A DNA stretch of 64,000 nucleotides from Bacteroidetes bacterium HGW-Bacteroidetes-16 (lineage in GTDB: Bacteria > Bacteroidota > Bacteroidia > Bacteroidales > F082). The notes beneath the pieces were generated by a model. The model was given only the letters and a program-made list of their open reading frames with translations. It was not told the DNA's origin and did no database searches. The position numbers and the translations under genes are program-made. This document shows, piece by piece, positions 16,088 through 26,941 of the stretch (its first letter is position 1; each line of letters starts with the position of its first letter). The stretch covers positions 142,811-206,810 of the forward strand of contig PHDN01000003.1 of assembly GCA_002840975.1 (NCBI GenBank), read 5' to 3'.

Positions 16088-19000
16088 TTATTTATAAAGC
16101 CAAACGCGTAGCAACGACAATAATTTTTCAATATTCAGGGGTTTTGCCATGTAATCACTTGCTCCTGCATCGATGCATTTTTGCCGGTCCTCTTTCATGG
16201 CTTTTGCTGTAAGCGCAATCACAGGTATATTTTTAAGAGGTCCCATTGCCCTGATTCTTTTTATTGTTTGATACCCGTCAAGCTCGGGCATCATGATGTC
16301 CATTAAAATGACGTCAAAATTAGTTTCTTTTTCCAGAATTTCAAGCGCGGTGATCCCGTTATCTGCCCTGGTGACTTTCATTCCTTGCTCACTAAGTACC
16401 TTTGTCAAAGCAAAAATGTTGCGCATGTCGTCGTCCACAATCAGTACATTCTTGTCTTTAAAATGATCTGTTTTACTATGTATCTTGTGGATCATGGTTT
16501 GTTTACTCTTAGGCATGTCAGAGATCACTCTGTGCATAAACAAGGCAGTTTCATCCAGTAGTCTTTCTTCTGACTTGACTCCTTTAATGATAATTGTTTC
16601 AGCATACTTCTGAAGCATCTCATTTTCTTCTTTTGTCAGGTCCTTGCCCGTATAAATGATAATAGGAGTTTTATGAATGGCAGAAGCTTCTATTTTTCTG
16701 ATCAAATCAAAACCACTCATATCGGACAAACCCAAGTCGAGAATCATACATTCATAATTGTTTTTCGAAAGCAGATCCAGAGCTTGTTCTCCTGTGGTGG
16801 CTTCAGTGATGTTCACATCTTTATCACCAATCAGTATTTTGATCGATTTCCGCAAATTGGCATCGTCTTCAACCAGCAATAAACTGCTTACTTTTTTACT
16901 CACATATTCGTTAATCCTATTAAATGCCAGATCTAAGTCACCTTTCCTGGCCGGTTTGGTCAGGTAACCGATGGCGCCTTTGCCGGAACTCATGATGGTT
17001 TCGTCTTCTCCCGACATGATATGAACGGGAATATGCCTTGTTGATTGGTTTTCTTTGAGTAAGTCAAGTACCTTCCACCCATTAATACCGGGAAGGTTGA
17101 TATCGAGAATAATGGCAATGGGGGCAGTTTTTACAGCCAATTCATATCCCAATTCACCTGTCGGACTGGCGAGACATTTGAATCCCTTTTCGTGAGATTG
17201 TTGAACAAGAATCTTGGCAAAATTCGGATCATCTTCTACAATAAGAATCACTTTATCGCCTGGTTTCCAGTTTTCCAGGTCATCTTTTATGAAATTGATG
17301 GGTCCTATTTCGCTTATCATTGTTTGGCTGTCATCTGCAAAAATGGAGGATTCAGGTTCTACATGCACCGGTTTCTTATTTGTCTCCGGGGTTACTTTGG
17401 CAGGCACGTTGTCCTCGACAGCAGGGGCTGTAACCGGGATGTAAAATGTAAATGACGATCCTATGCCCTCGGTACTGCTGAGTTGGATTTCGCCTCCTAA
17501 AAGTTTGGCCAGTTCGCGCGAAATGGAGAGGCCTAATCCCGTTCCTCCAAATTTCCTTGAAATACTTCCATCAGCTTGTTTAAACGCCTCAAATACCTCG
17601 CGCTGTTTGTTTTCGGCGATACCAATCCCGGTATCAGCAACTGATATGGCGATGGTAGTATTTTTATTCAGTGAAGGTCTTTTTAATTCAACATCGTCCC
17701 CGACTTTATTAAACCCTAATTTAATACTGCCCTTTGATGTGAACTTGATGGCATTCGACATGAAGTTTTTGAGTACCTGTTCAACTTTTTGTTGGTCTGT
17801 TGATATGACCTCCTGAATGTCAGGGTCGATGATTATTTCAAACTCAAGCCCTTTTTGCTGGGTTACATGTTTAAAATAATTATAAATGTTGCTTGAAATC
17901 TCATTTAAATTTACGGGTTCAATATTAAGCGACATTTTTCCTGCTTCAATCTTGCTCAGATCAAGGATGTCGTTAATCATGGTGAGCAGATCGGTACCGC
18001 TTTTATAAATGATTTCGGCCGATTCCACTTGTTCAGCGGTCAGGTTATTTTCCCTGTTTTCGGCCAGGCTGTTAGAGAGAATAAGTAAGCTGTTGAGTGG
18101 TGTGCGCAGTTCGTGCGACATGTTGGCTAAAAACTCGCTTTTATACTTACTGGCTATGGCCAGTTCTTCGGCTTTACGTTCAAGGTCGTTGCGGGTGTTT
18201 TCGAGTTGCAGATTTTTCTCAGAGATATCGGCTTTCTGGTGTTCGAGGTAATTGGTTTTTTCGATGAGTTCTTCATTTGTAACCCTGAGTTCCTCCTGTT
18301 GTTGTTGGAGTTCTTCAGCCGCCGAACGAAGTGCAGATGACTTTTCCTCAAGCACCTTATTTGCTTCCATCAATTCTTCCTGTTGCGCCCTAAGTTCTTC
18401 CGCTTGCTCTTGTGTTTTCGAGAGCAAGATTTTAATTTCCGTGTTTACCCTTAATGTGTTGAACCCAATGGCCAGGTTTTCAGATAACTGACGGATCAAT
18501 TCCAATTTCTTTTCTGAAATTTCTTCTGAACTGGCCAATTCCAATACGGCCACGCAACGGTTTTGAAAAACGAGTGGAACAACCAGGATATGGGCAGGTT
18601 TGGTTTCTCCCAGCCCTGATTTAATTAAAATATAGTCTTCCGGAATCTGGTCATAGGCAATGGTTTTCATCTCCAGGGCAGCTTGCCCTACCAGTCCTTC
18701 ACCCAATTTAAACTCGCTGATTCCTGATTTTCTGCTAAAATAGGCGTAGGAGCTAATGAGCTTATAAACATCGTCCTGTTCAACGAAAAGTGCACCCATC
18801 TGAATAGTTAGAATTTCAGCAAGTTTTGAGAGTATCTGATTTCCGAGGTCAGTGGCGGTTTTGTCTCCCTGAAGCAATTCGCTGATTTTTACAATGGATT
18901 CCTGGCGCCAATGGTTGTCGTTATTCTTGCTGCGCAACTCAATCAGGTTTAAACGCATCTGAATAAGGGCATTGCCCAGAATATCGTTTTTGCCCAAAGA

Positions 19001-20248
19001 GATAAAAGTTGATTCGTATAGCCCTTTTCCAATATCCCGGGCAAATTCAGCACTCTTTTTCATTGCCCCGGTAAGTTTGTTGAGCGCATTGCCCATTTCG
19101 GAAAGCTCGTCCCGGGTGGTTAATTTTATTTCCCTCACCTGGTCGATGGCACCAGTCGACAGCACATTTAACTCTTTGGTTGTAAAAATAAGCGGGGTGG
19201 TGATTTTCTTGGCTACAAACCAAATTAAAAAGGCCAGAATCAAGATACCAAAAACACCGGTTAAGATGGATATCAAGGCACTTCGGTTGGCTTCCTCGAG
19301 GATAATTTTTTCAGGGACAACGATCGCGATATACCAGGGATAATCGAGGTTGTAAATATAGAAAGGTACAAAAGAAACGTAATTTTTATTATCAGAGTTT
19401 GAATTATCGGTAAAGCTAAACGGTTTGCCAGTAAGCAGGCTGTCGGATATGTTAAATTGAATAGATTTAGCGATCGGAAAATCATTGATCGTTGTGTTTT
19501 CAAATTTTTTACCAGGGCATGAAATAATGGTTCCCTTATTTGAAACCATGATCGAATAGCTATCTTTAAATGGCTTAATATCAGCGATCAGGTCGTAAAA
19601 ACTGTTCATTTGCATGTCTACTCCCACCAAACCTGAAAAATGATGATCGATCATCAGAGGAACAGCAGCACTTGCTTCTAATATTTGCACGTTTTCATGC
19701 CCCTGATACGAAAAATAATAAGGTTCTGTCATGAATTCGCGAGGATTGGCCTTGATGTCGTAATACACTCCGCCTGTAGATTTTCCGTCTGATTCAAGTA
19801 ACTCCTCAAAAATTCGGAGACTGTCATTTTCTTTCAAATAGGTAATCCTTCTTCTCCCGTTTTCCAGAGGATATCCGGGGTCAAGGGCCTTTAGTTCCCA
19901 ACTCGCCCATACCGAAAGATAGCGCGGATTTGCAAGCAATATTTTTCCCAGTATTGGGTCGAGATCTGACTTGATGCGCGTGATCTCTTTCTGAGGATAG
20001 TTTTGATATACTGTTGCTATTGTTCTGAACAATGCCATGTCACTATCCAATTTTCCCTTCACAATATTGGCCGATTCGCGTGCAGTGGCATCTACATAGG
20101 CCGTTGCTTTTTCAACAGCCATGTATTTGGTGTTAAAGACAATATAAATAAGTGTTGCCGAGAAGATGAGGATAGTAGGTGTAAGGATATAAACAAGTAA
20201 TTTCGTTTGAAGGGTGGTTTTTTTCACTTTTGGAGCTTTAAAATTCAT
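16088..20248 (-). CDS. membrane hybrid sensor kinase with Cache, HAMP, GAF and three receivers
   Basis: A 1386-residue sensor. Order: TM1 (about 17-38), periplasmic dCache-like domain (about 45-310, with [15 protein letters not shown] and [20 protein letters not shown]), TM2 (about 322-345), HAMP ([17 protein letters not shown]), GAF domain (about 445-595), a long Glu/Gln-rich coiled coil (about 600-700), HisKA with His712 in [13 protein letters not shown], HATPase ([32 protein letters not shown]), then three receivers: ILIVEDD...[18 protein letters not shown]...[11 protein letters not shown] and VLIVDDD...[12 protein letters not shown]. The Cache domain points to small-molecule sensing in the periplasm. 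No output domain is fused, so phosphoryl transfer to another protein is expected. It forms an operon with the hybrid kinase two bases downstream. Confidence 0.93.
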   Translation of the reverse strand: MNFKAPKVKKTTLQTKLLVYILTPTILIFSATLIYIVFNTKYMAVEKATAYVDATARESANIVKGKLDSDMALFRTIATVYQNYPQKEITRIKSDLDPILGKILLANPRYLSVWASWELKALDPGYPLENGRRRITYLKENDSLRIFEELLESDGKSTGGVYYDIKANPREFMTEPYYFSYQGHENVQILEASAAVPLMIDHHFSGLVGVDMQMNSFYDLIADIKPFKDSYSIMVSNKGTIISCPGKKFENTTINDFPIAKSIQFNISDSLLTGKPFSFTDNSNSDNKNYVSFVPFYIYNLDYPWYIAIVVPEKIILEEANRSALISILTGVFGILILAFLIWFVAKKITTPLIFTTKELNVLSTGAIDQVREIKLTTRDELSEMGNALNKLTGAMKKSAEFARDIGKGLYESTFISLGKNDILGNALIQMRLNLIELRSKNNDNHWRQESIVKISELLQGDKTATDLGNQILSKLAEILTIQMGALFVEQDDVYKLISSYAYFSRKSGISEFKLGEGLVGQAALEMKTIAYDQIPEDYILIKSGLGETKPAHILVVPLVFQNRCVAVLELASSEEISEKKLELIRQLSENLAIGFNTLRVNTEIKILLSKTQEQAEELRAQQEELMEANKVLEEKSSALRSAAEELQQQQEELRVTNEELIEKTNYLEHQKADISEKNLQLENTRNDLERKAEELAIASKYKSEFLANMSHELRTPLNSLLILSNSLAENRENNLTAEQVESAEIIYKSGTDLLTMINDILDLSKIEAGKMSLNIEPVNLNEISSNIYNYFKHVTQQKGLEFEIIIDPDIQEVISTDQQKVEQVLKNFMSNAIKFTSKGSIKLGFNKVGDDVELKRPSLNKNTTIAISVADTGIGIAENKQREVFEAFKQADGSISRKFGGTGLGLSISRELAKLLGGEIQLSSTEGIGSSFTFYIPVTAPAVEDNVPAKVTPETNKKPVHVEPESSIFADDSQTMISEIGPINFIKDDLENWKPGDKVILIVEDDPNFAKILVQQSHEKGFKCLASPTGELGYELAVKTAPIAIILDINLPGINGWKVLDLLKENQSTRHIPVHIMSGEDETIMSSGKGAIGYLTKPARKGDLDLAFNRINEYVSKKVSSLLLVEDDANLRKSIKILIGDKDVNITEATTGEQALDLLSKNNYECMILDLGLSDMSGFDLIRKIEASAIHKTPIIIYTGKDLTKEENEMLQKYAETIIIKGVKSEERLLDETALFMHRVISDMPKSKQTMIHKIHSKTDHFKDKNVLIVDDDMRNIFALTKVLSEQGMKVTRADNGITALEILEKETNFDVILMDIMMPELDGYQTIKRIRAMGPLKNIPVIALTAKAMKEDRQKCIDAGASDYMAKPLNIEKLLSLLRVWLYK

Positions 20249-20361
20249 AAAACCTGGATTGAATAAATGGATAACGACCTTTTAATTTCCATGTAAAATT
20301 AGGGTATTTTTCAATTCAATTGATGATGTGGGTGGTTTTGGATACAATTATCTCCCCCGGG

Positions 20362-20907
20362 TTAATCCAGATTACCCAATGATGCTGTTTTTTGCAGACA
20401 TTTAATGATGATATTAATATCGGTTGAAATGTGAAAATCGATGGTCTCTTGGAGTTTGAATTTTTCTTTAACCCCGGCTAAATACTGTTCCCGAACTCCT
20501 ACAATAAGTGTCATATTTTTACTTTGAGTTAATAAGTGGAACGAATCATGCCAGATATGGCCTTCCAGCTCAAACCGTCCAATCTCATCGATGAAAAACA
20601 CAGCAGGTTTGGTTTTTATCGCGTCTAAAATCAGTTGGTTGCCGTACTCAATGGTGGTTTGATTAAAATAAAACCTCCCATACTGGACCGGATTTTGATC
20701 AGCAACGAGGGAAGCCAATGGCAGACTGAGCAGCGATGGTAATTCTAATAATTGATAACCTGTTTTTTGCCCATAGTGCCAAACTCCAGGTGCTACAAAA
20801 CCCTCTGAATCAATCTCCAGCTTAATTATTTCTTTATATATTTCCAACAATTTGGTGGTTTTACCCTCATTTTGTTGACCGAAAAGCAGCATGATTCGCG
20901 GACCCAT
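20362..20907 (-). CDS. P-loop NTPase of the THEP1/NTPase-1 type
   Basis: A 181-residue single-domain P-loop protein. The Walker A motif is FGQQNEGKTTKLL (about 9-21) and the Walker B region is FFIDEIGRFEL (about 103-113), with the Asp-Glu-Ile-Gly pattern typical of THEP1-like nucleoside-triphosphatases. Bacterial members often sit beside molybdopterin or metal genes, but no such genes are present here, so the substrate is unknown. It is divergent from prmC, sharing an 82-base intergenic stretch. The ATG at 20907 gives MGPRIMLLFG; the internal Met at residue 6 is a weaker option. Confidence 0.75.
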   Translation of the reverse strand: MGPRIMLLFGQQNEGKTTKLLEIYKEIIKLEIDSEGFVAPGVWHYGQKTGYQLLELPSLLSLPLASLVADQNPVQYGRFYFNQTTIEYGNQLILDAIKTKPAVFFIDEIGRFELEGHIWHDSFHLLTQSKNMTLIVGVREQYLAGVKEKFKLQETIDFHISTDINIIIKCLQKTASLGNLD

Positions 20908-20989
20908 CTATTTTTATGGTATTGATACTTAATCAAGCGAAATTAATCGATTTTGCTCAAGATAAAGTTTAATTTCAGTCCTTTGCACG

Positions 20990-21853
20990 ATGAAATTTAA
21001 AAACAACTTGGTAAAACAGCTGGTAAGCGATTATATAGCAGAGCTGACGCCCATCTATAATAAAGAGGAAGCTGCCCACATGGTGTTTTGGTTGATGGAA
21101 GATTTTTTTGGTATTTCGAGAACAGGTATGCTATTAAATCCTGAGAAGAAACTCTCGGAATCGGAAATGTTAACGCTCCACTTTGCAGTTAAAAGCCTTA
21201 AAAGTCATGTTCCGGTTCAATATATTATTGGAAAGGTAGCCTTTTTAAATTTAAGTTTGAAAGTTACCGGGGCGGTATTAATTCCCCGTCCTGAAACAGA
21301 GCAATTGGTAGATTGGATCTTACAAATTGAAACAACGCCCCGTTTAAAAATCCTGGATATCGGCACCGGGAGTGGATGCATCGCCCTGGCTATCAAGCAG
21401 GCTATGCCTGATGCCTCCGTTTGGGGGTATGACCAAAGCAGTGAAGCATTGGCTGTTGCCATGCAAAATGCGAAATCGAATGAGTTGGATGTGCATTTTT
21501 TTCAAGCCGATATTTTCCAGGAAAACATAGATGCATTGGAACCCATGGACGTGATTATTAGTAACCCTCCTTATGTGTTGCAAAGCGAGAAATATATCAT
21601 GCATGCTAACGTTCTCGAATATGAGCCCCATTCGGCATTGTTCGTGCCCGACGACACTCCACTTCTTTATTACGAAGCAATACTTAAACAGGTAAAGTTG
21701 TTACTAGTGTCAGGAGGTCGGATTTATTTTGAGATCAATGAGAGGATGGGACAGGAAATGGTTGTTTTGCTCCATTCGTGGGATTATAATGAGGTGTATC
21801 TTAAACATGATTTAAACGGAAAACCACGCTTTATTTCAGGTCTAAAACAATAA
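20990..21853 (+). CDS. prmC: release factor glutamine methyltransferase PrmC
   Basis: PrmC methylates the Gln of the GGQ motif in release factors RF1 and RF2 with S-adenosylmethionine. The 287-residue protein has the usual N-terminal helical domain followed by RPETEQLVDWIL, the SAM-binding ILDIGTGSGCIALAI (about 122-136), and the catalytic NPPY motif in IISNPPYVLQSE (about 190). The C-terminal FEINERMGQEM is also typical. It is transcribed alone and ends in a hairpin terminator shared with the convergent phosphate transporter gene. The ATG at 20990 is the first in frame and gives the family length. Confidence 0.94.
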   Translation: MKFKNNLVKQLVSDYIAELTPIYNKEEAAHMVFWLMEDFFGISRTGMLLNPEKKLSESEMLTLHFAVKSLKSHVPVQYIIGKVAFLNLSLKVTGAVLIPRPETEQLVDWILQIETTPRLKILDIGTGSGCIALAIKQAMPDASVWGYDQSSEALAVAMQNAKSNELDVHFFQADIFQENIDALEPMDVIISNPPYVLQSEKYIMHANVLEYEPHSALFVPDDTPLLYYEAILKQVKLLLVSGGRIYFEINERMGQEMVVLLHSWDYNEVYLKHDLNGKPRFISGLKQ

Positions 21854-21886
21854 AAAGGCCACTTTTATTAATAGTGGCCTTTTTTT
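21852..21886. terminator. bidirectional rho-independent terminator
   Basis: AAAAAGGCCACT (21852-21863) pairs perfectly with AGTGGCCTTTTT (21873-21884) around a nine-base loop. The flanking A and T runs serve both directions, ending prmC on the plus strand and the phosphate transporter gene on the minus strand. Confidence 0.85.
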
Positions 21887-21888
21887 GT

Positions 21889-24129
21889 TTAGTTCTTTTT
21901 CTTGTTGAGTACAACAAAATCGCGTTGCGACTTATATAGATTGAATCCCATCAGGGCCATGTGTTTGCTCTCGTTGAGAATATTCAGGAAGAGGATACTG
22001 TTTTTAGTTCCTGAAGCGGCCGTTTTAATTCGTCCAATTTGATTTTTATTGTATCGCTCAATGAGGTGAAGGTATTGATTTAGAATGGCCTGTATATCTT
22101 CTTGTTTCGAGTAGTCTTTGCCCTCGATACTCAGTATAATCAGGTTCAAAAAATTAACAATCACCTCCTGAAGCTTCTTTAGTTCAGCAATTTGTTCTTC
22201 GCTGAAGGGTTTGTGATTGTTTTCGATGTGCTCGATGGCCGGACGGTTGATGTACGAAATGGCATGAAGCATCTCACGCATATAATCGAGCACCTGAACA
22301 AAATAGTAGGCTGTGTCCGTTGAATCCTTTTTAAGTTTGTCAACAATTACGGTGATGTGGTCCTTCAGGTATTTTGTCTTGGCCGTAGTGGCGTCGAGGT
22401 CGCGTTGAATTTTCTTTAATTGTTTTCTGTCTTCCAATTCAATTCCTGTGATGATATTACCTATTGCTGTTGAAATCTTTCTCAGGTTCTTAATGACGGT
22501 TTTTACTGTTTTTTCACCAATATTTTCATCAGTTAGGTCATAAACCTCCTTCGTGCCTTCAACAGCATTTTCCTCCGATTTGTTGTGATAACGGTGTGAT
22601 TTATAAATTAAATAGATTACAAATGCCGACATCGCAACAATGGCGTAGACCTGGCCATAATAAAACAAATATATCATGATCAGTGCAACCGTAAAGGCAC
22701 TAAAGGCAGTCAGGAACCAGCCACCAATAACGGCAAGTACGCCCGATATCCTGTAAACAGCACTCTCCCTGTCCCAGGCCTTATCCGATAACGAAGTCCC
22801 CATGGCTACCATAAAGGTTACATAGGTAGTTGACAGAGGTAGTTTTAGTGAGGTTCCCAACGCAATCAGGATGCTCGCGACAGTGAGGTTAACTGAAGCC
22901 CTGATCAGGTCAAAAGTCGGCGCGTCCGGGTCTTTCTCCTTTTGTTTAATTGGTTCAAATTGTCGCCCGATAGCGTTTACAAAGCTGTCAGGTAGTATTT
23001 TACGGATATTGGTATTGAGATTCATCGATGACCTGACAAGGGCCTTTGAAAGCCAACTGGGTTTAAATCGCTCATCGCCGTCTGCCTGTCGACTTAAGTC
23101 AAGGGAAGTCTTGACCACGCTTTTGGCTTTCTTTGAAGTAAACAAGGTAATCACCATGATAATACCTGCCCCGATGAGAAATAGAATAGGAGTCGATACT
23201 TTTCCTGAAAGGCCAGTCATCAGGAAATCATTCGCGACACCTCCTTCAGAAGCATTAAAAATCTGCCACGAACTGTAACCTGCCAATGGTACTCCAACGA
23301 AATTCACCAGGTCGTTACCAGCGAAAGCCATTGCCAACGAAAATGTACCCACCAGGACAATCACCTTTAAAATGTTTAGATTGAACAATACGTGGAGTAA
23401 TTGCAGCAAGAGGGTCCATCCTATTAAACTGATAACCAGTATTGTGGCTGTATGGTTCTGAAAGTAATCTATAGTTGCCTCTGAGATGAAGGTAGCATCT
23501 TTAACTCCTTTTATCAAAATAAAATAGGTCAGGGCAGTAAAAGAGAGTCCACCCCAGAGAGATCCAAAATATTTCATTCGTTTTTTATAATTAAACGAAA
23601 AAACAATCCTGATAAAGTACTGTATCACTGCCCCCACAGTGAACGCAATGACTACCGATACCAATATTCCTGATATGATGGCCAGGGCTTTTGATGAGTT
23701 AATGAACTGACTAATACTTGTAATGTTGTCATTCATGATGATTTTTATGGTTGCCATCCCAACGGCAGCCCCAAGTAATTCAAATACGAGGGATACTGTG
23801 GTCGAGGTAGGTAATCCGATGGTGTTGTATGCGTCAAGAAGTAGGACGTCAGTGACCATAACGGCCAAAAAGATCAACATGATTTCAGAGAAATAAAACT
23901 CCCCCGGATTAAAAATGCCTTTCCTGGCTACCTCCATCATTCCGGATGAAAAAATGCTCCCAACCAGCACTCCTAACCCGGCGATCAGCATGATGATTTT
24001 AAATGGGGCGACCTTCGAACCAATGGCCGAATTTAAGAAATTTACTGCATCATTACTTACACCAACAACCAGGTCCGACGCTGCCAGTATAAAAAGCAAT
24101 ATAACGATAAACAGGTAGAATGTTTCCAT
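21889..24129 (-). CDS. PiT-family inorganic phosphate transporter with C-terminal helical domain
   Basis: A 746-residue inner-membrane permease of the PiT family, which moves phosphate with a cation. The two family repeats are visible: GVSNDAVNFLNSAIGSKVA (about 23-41) and, in the second half, FAGNDLVNFVGVPLAG (about 265-280). About 10-12 transmembrane segments precede residue 525. The last 220 residues are not membrane-spanning: a charged, helical segment (KTVIKNLRKISTAIGNII through ILNESKHMALMGFNL) that resembles PhoU in pattern. Such fused tails are common in Bacteroidetes PiT proteins and may gate transport or sense phosphate. The gene is alone, between a shared terminator and an S9 peptidase gene on the same strand 80 bases away. 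Confidence 0.9.
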   Translation of the reverse strand: METFYLFIVILLFILAASDLVVGVSNDAVNFLNSAIGSKVAPFKIIMLIAGLGVLVGSIFSSGMMEVARKGIFNPGEFYFSEIMLIFLAVMVTDVLLLDAYNTIGLPTSTTVSLVFELLGAAVGMATIKIIMNDNITSISQFINSSKALAIISGILVSVVIAFTVGAVIQYFIRIVFSFNYKKRMKYFGSLWGGLSFTALTYFILIKGVKDATFISEATIDYFQNHTATILVISLIGWTLLLQLLHVLFNLNILKVIVLVGTFSLAMAFAGNDLVNFVGVPLAGYSSWQIFNASEGGVANDFLMTGLSGKVSTPILFLIGAGIIMVITLFTSKKAKSVVKTSLDLSRQADGDERFKPSWLSKALVRSSMNLNTNIRKILPDSFVNAIGRQFEPIKQKEKDPDAPTFDLIRASVNLTVASILIALGTSLKLPLSTTYVTFMVAMGTSLSDKAWDRESAVYRISGVLAVIGGWFLTAFSAFTVALIMIYLFYYGQVYAIVAMSAFVIYLIYKSHRYHNKSEENAVEGTKEVYDLTDENIGEKTVKTVIKNLRKISTAIGNIITGIELEDRKQLKKIQRDLDATTAKTKYLKDHITVIVDKLKKDSTDTAYYFVQVLDYMREMLHAISYINRPAIEHIENNHKPFSEEQIAELKKLQEVIVNFLNLIILSIEGKDYSKQEDIQAILNQYLHLIERYNKNQIGRIKTAASGTKNSILFLNILNESKHMALMGFNLYKSQRDFVVLNKKKN

Positions 24130-24209
24130 ATTTCAATTTTTCAGTCTGAGTTGCAAGAGTATTCAATTCTCTCATCCACAGAAGGGATTAATGTTAAGAA
24201 ATGGTTAAG

Positions 24210-26345
24210 TTATTCGAATACCGGGTGCATATCCAGGTTGTACATGATAAAGCCGTACATGTCCGTTGCTTCATCAATTTGTTTAGAAGTAGGTTTTCCG
24301 GCCCCGTGGCCGGCTTTTGTTTCTATGCGCACCAACATCGGATTTTTCCCTCTGTCCTTTTCCTGGAGGGTAGCCATAAATTTAAAAGTATGTGCTGGTA
24401 CCACACGGTCATCATGATCTGCAGTTATGGCCAGGGTTGCAGGGTAGTTTACATCCGCTTTTATGTTATGCAAAGGCGAATATCCATAGAGGTAATTAAA
24501 CATTTCTTCATTGTCGTCGCTGCGTCCATAATCAGATGCCCATGCCCAACCAATGGTAAAGTGATGATAACGCAACATGTCCATCACGCCAACGATGGGA
24601 ATGGCTACTTTGAAAAGTTCAGGCTCCTGAGTCATGCAAGCGCCGACAAGCAATCCTCCATTCGATCCACCGACCATGGCCAGTTTTTCAGACGAAGTAT
24701 ATTTGTTGTTGATGAGGTATTTGGCAGCATAAATAAAATCATCAAATACATTTTGCTTATTTAATAAGGTACCTTGTTTATGCCAGGCTTCGCCATATTC
24801 GCCTCCACCACGCAGGTTGACCATCGCGAACACACCTCCCTGTTCAAGAAAAGCAGCACGGCTAATGCTGAATCCGGGTGTCATGCTGATGTTAAACCCA
24901 CCGTAACCATAGAGCAAAGTTGGGTTGTCGTTGTTCATGTTGAGGTTTTTGCGGTGAACAATGAACATGGGTATTTTGGTGCCATCTTTGCTTGCGAAAA
25001 ATACCTGCTCGGTTTGATATTGGGTGCCATCGAAATCAACTTCTGAAGCGTGCATTATGGTAGAGATTCCCGTGGTGAGGTCGTACTGGTATACATTCGA
25101 AGGAATGGTGAAAGAAGAAAAACCATAAAAAGCGATGGGGTCACCCTTTTCACCATTAAAACCACTTAGTGTACCTAACGTGGGGAGTTCCAGTTCGCGA
25201 ATAAGTTTTCCTTCCAAATTATAAAAATAAGCCTTGCTGCTGGCATCTTCCAGGTATTGGGTAAACAAAACATCTCCTACCAATCCTGCACCTTCAAGCA
25301 CTTGCTCTTTTTCCGGAATAAGGCTCTCCCACATTTTTGGATCACTGTTCTTATAATCGGAAAGCACCAGTTTTTGCATGGGGGCTTCATAATTGGTGAT
25401 GATGATTAATTTGTCACCGATATGATCTATTACCTGAAAATCATTGGCAAATCCATTGGCGATTTTTTTAAAATCTAAATCTTTTAGTGAATTTATTTTA
25501 GAAGCATACAGACTGTTTCCGCTGGTGCTTTCTGATTCGCTAATCATTAAAAATGCCTCGTCCTCAGTTGTGTAGGCCGAAAAGGTTCGCAAAGGTTGAC
25601 TTTTATCCTCATAAATCAACTCGTCGTCATCCTGATTTGTGCCCAGATAATGATAACATACTTTGTGGAATCTGTTTTGTCCTTTCAGCTCTTCACCTTC
25701 GTCGGGTTTATCGTACCGGGAATAAAAGAAACCATTTTCTTTCCATGAAATTCCTGAAAACTTAACCCAATTGATCTGGTCCATTAATATTTCGCGTGTA
25801 TCGATGTCCATGACATAGATTTCGTTCCAATCGGAACCTCCTCGGGCAATGCTATAGGCCAGGTATTTTCCGTTTTTACTAATTCCCATCCCGGCCAAAG
25901 CCACAGTGCCGTCTTCTGATAGTTGGTTCGGGTCGAGCAATACATCAGGTTCGCCGTCAAGCGTATTTTGAATATACAGAACACTTTGATTTTGAATACC
26001 ATCATTTTTAAAGAAAAAGAAATGGGCTCCTTTTCTAAAAGGAACTCCATATTTTGGGTAATTCCAAATGTCAGTTAACCGTTTTCGCAATTGTTCCCTG
26101 AACGGTATAGCTGATAAATATTCATTGGTAATGTTGTTTTCTTCTGTTACCCATTCAGCTGTTTCGGCTGAATTGTCATCTTCAAGCCAACGATACGGAT
26201 CAGATACTGCCTTACCAAAATAAATATCTGTGGTATCGGTTTTTTTTGCTTTTGGATATTGAATCCGGTTTTTTTGATTGTTTTGCACGCAAGCGTTGGT
26301 CATCATAAAGCTAAGGGTTACTAACAAAAGGAAAAGTCTTTTCAT
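24210..26345 (-). CDS. prolyl oligopeptidase (S9A), probable lipoprotein
   Basis: This enzyme cleaves peptides after proline. The 711-residue protein has an N-terminal beta-propeller (about 70-430; YRWLEDDNSAETAEWV is the S9A N-terminal hallmark) and a C-terminal alpha/beta-hydrolase domain. The nucleophile is the Ser in MVGGSNGGLLVGA (about 564), the Asp is in ITADHDDRVVP (about 650) and the His in KAGHGAGKP (about 690). The signal sequence MKRLFLLLVTLSFMMTNAC ends in a plausible lipobox (TNAC), so it is probably anchored in the envelope. Together with DPP IV and PepD elsewhere in the window it points to growth on proline-containing peptides. Confidence 0.93.
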   Translation of the reverse strand: MKRLFLLLVTLSFMMTNACVQNNQKNRIQYPKAKKTDTTDIYFGKAVSDPYRWLEDDNSAETAEWVTEENNITNEYLSAIPFREQLRKRLTDIWNYPKYGVPFRKGAHFFFFKNDGIQNQSVLYIQNTLDGEPDVLLDPNQLSEDGTVALAGMGISKNGKYLAYSIARGGSDWNEIYVMDIDTREILMDQINWVKFSGISWKENGFFYSRYDKPDEGEELKGQNRFHKVCYHYLGTNQDDDELIYEDKSQPLRTFSAYTTEDEAFLMISESESTSGNSLYASKINSLKDLDFKKIANGFANDFQVIDHIGDKLIIITNYEAPMQKLVLSDYKNSDPKMWESLIPEKEQVLEGAGLVGDVLFTQYLEDASSKAYFYNLEGKLIRELELPTLGTLSGFNGEKGDPIAFYGFSSFTIPSNVYQYDLTTGISTIMHASEVDFDGTQYQTEQVFFASKDGTKIPMFIVHRKNLNMNNDNPTLLYGYGGFNISMTPGFSISRAAFLEQGGVFAMVNLRGGGEYGEAWHKQGTLLNKQNVFDDFIYAAKYLINNKYTSSEKLAMVGGSNGGLLVGACMTQEPELFKVAIPIVGVMDMLRYHHFTIGWAWASDYGRSDDNEEMFNYLYGYSPLHNIKADVNYPATLAITADHDDRVVPAHTFKFMATLQEKDRGKNPMLVRIETKAGHGAGKPTSKQIDEATDMYGFIMYNLDMHPVFE

Positions 26346-26459
26346 GGTGATTGGTTTTACTTTTTCACACTATTTTGGTTCTGGATTTAGTTTTAATCTA
26401 ATTCGCAGTAAAAGTAGAATTGTTCCATGGAAATTGCAAATTTGCAGACAATGATTTTG

Positions 26460-26467
26460 CAAATATA
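26460..26467 (-). promoter_or_regulatory. -7 promoter box upstream of the prolyl oligopeptidase gene
   Basis: On the minus strand 26467-26460 reads TATATTTG, a perfect TAnnTTTG. It would give a leader of roughly 108 bases before the ATG at 26345. A second, weaker candidate (TACTTTTA) lies nearer the gene. Confidence 0.4.
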
Positions 26468-26489
26468 ACAGGCTCGGGGAGATGAATGG

Positions 26490-26930
26490 TTATACCGGAC
26501 GATTAAGATAGACCGAATAATCTTTTAAAGTTCGCTGGTAGTTGCTGTTATAAAGTGTTGAGCTAATGATAAAATCAGCAGTTGACCGGTTGCAGGCCGT
26601 GGGGATGTTATACAAAACCGACAATCGGAGCAGTGCTTTTACATCCACATCGTGGGGATGCGAAGACATGGGATCCCAGAAAAAGATAAGGAAGTCAATT
26701 TTTTCTGTAGCAATGAGTGCCCCCAATTGTTGGTCACCGCCCAATGGTCCCGATTTAAGGCGCGTTACTTTATAATCCTCTCCAAGTGCTTTCTCCACCA
26801 TGATTCCTGTAGTACCGGTACAGAACAAATCGTGCTTTACCAGATTGCCTTTATTGAATTTAACCCATTCAATCAAATCCGCTTTTCTGTTGTCATGAGC
26901 CACCAGGGCGATTTTTTTCATTTTATCCAT
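26490..26930 (-). CDS. mgsA: methylglyoxal synthase
   Basis: MgsA converts dihydroxyacetone phosphate to methylglyoxal and phosphate, a bypass that relieves sugar-phosphate stress. The 146 residues cover the whole family: IALVAHDNRKADLIEW (His and Asp of the active site), CTGTTGIMVEKAL, the phosphate/catalytic loop SGPLGGDQQLGALI with the essential Asp, and FFWDPMSSHPHDVDVKALLR followed by NIPTACNRSTADFII. Two ATG codons compete, at 26930 and 26921 (MKKIALVAHD). The second matches the usual family start and leaves a longer leader behind the promoter box at 26949-26942. Confidence 0.95.
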   Translation of the reverse strand: MDKMKKIALVAHDNRKADLIEWVKFNKGNLVKHDLFCTGTTGIMVEKALGEDYKVTRLKSGPLGGDQQLGALIATEKIDFLIFFWDPMSSHPHDVDVKALLRLSVLYNIPTACNRSTADFIISSTLYNSNYQRTLKDYSVYLNRPV

Positions 26931-26941
26931 CGTTTTTTTTG

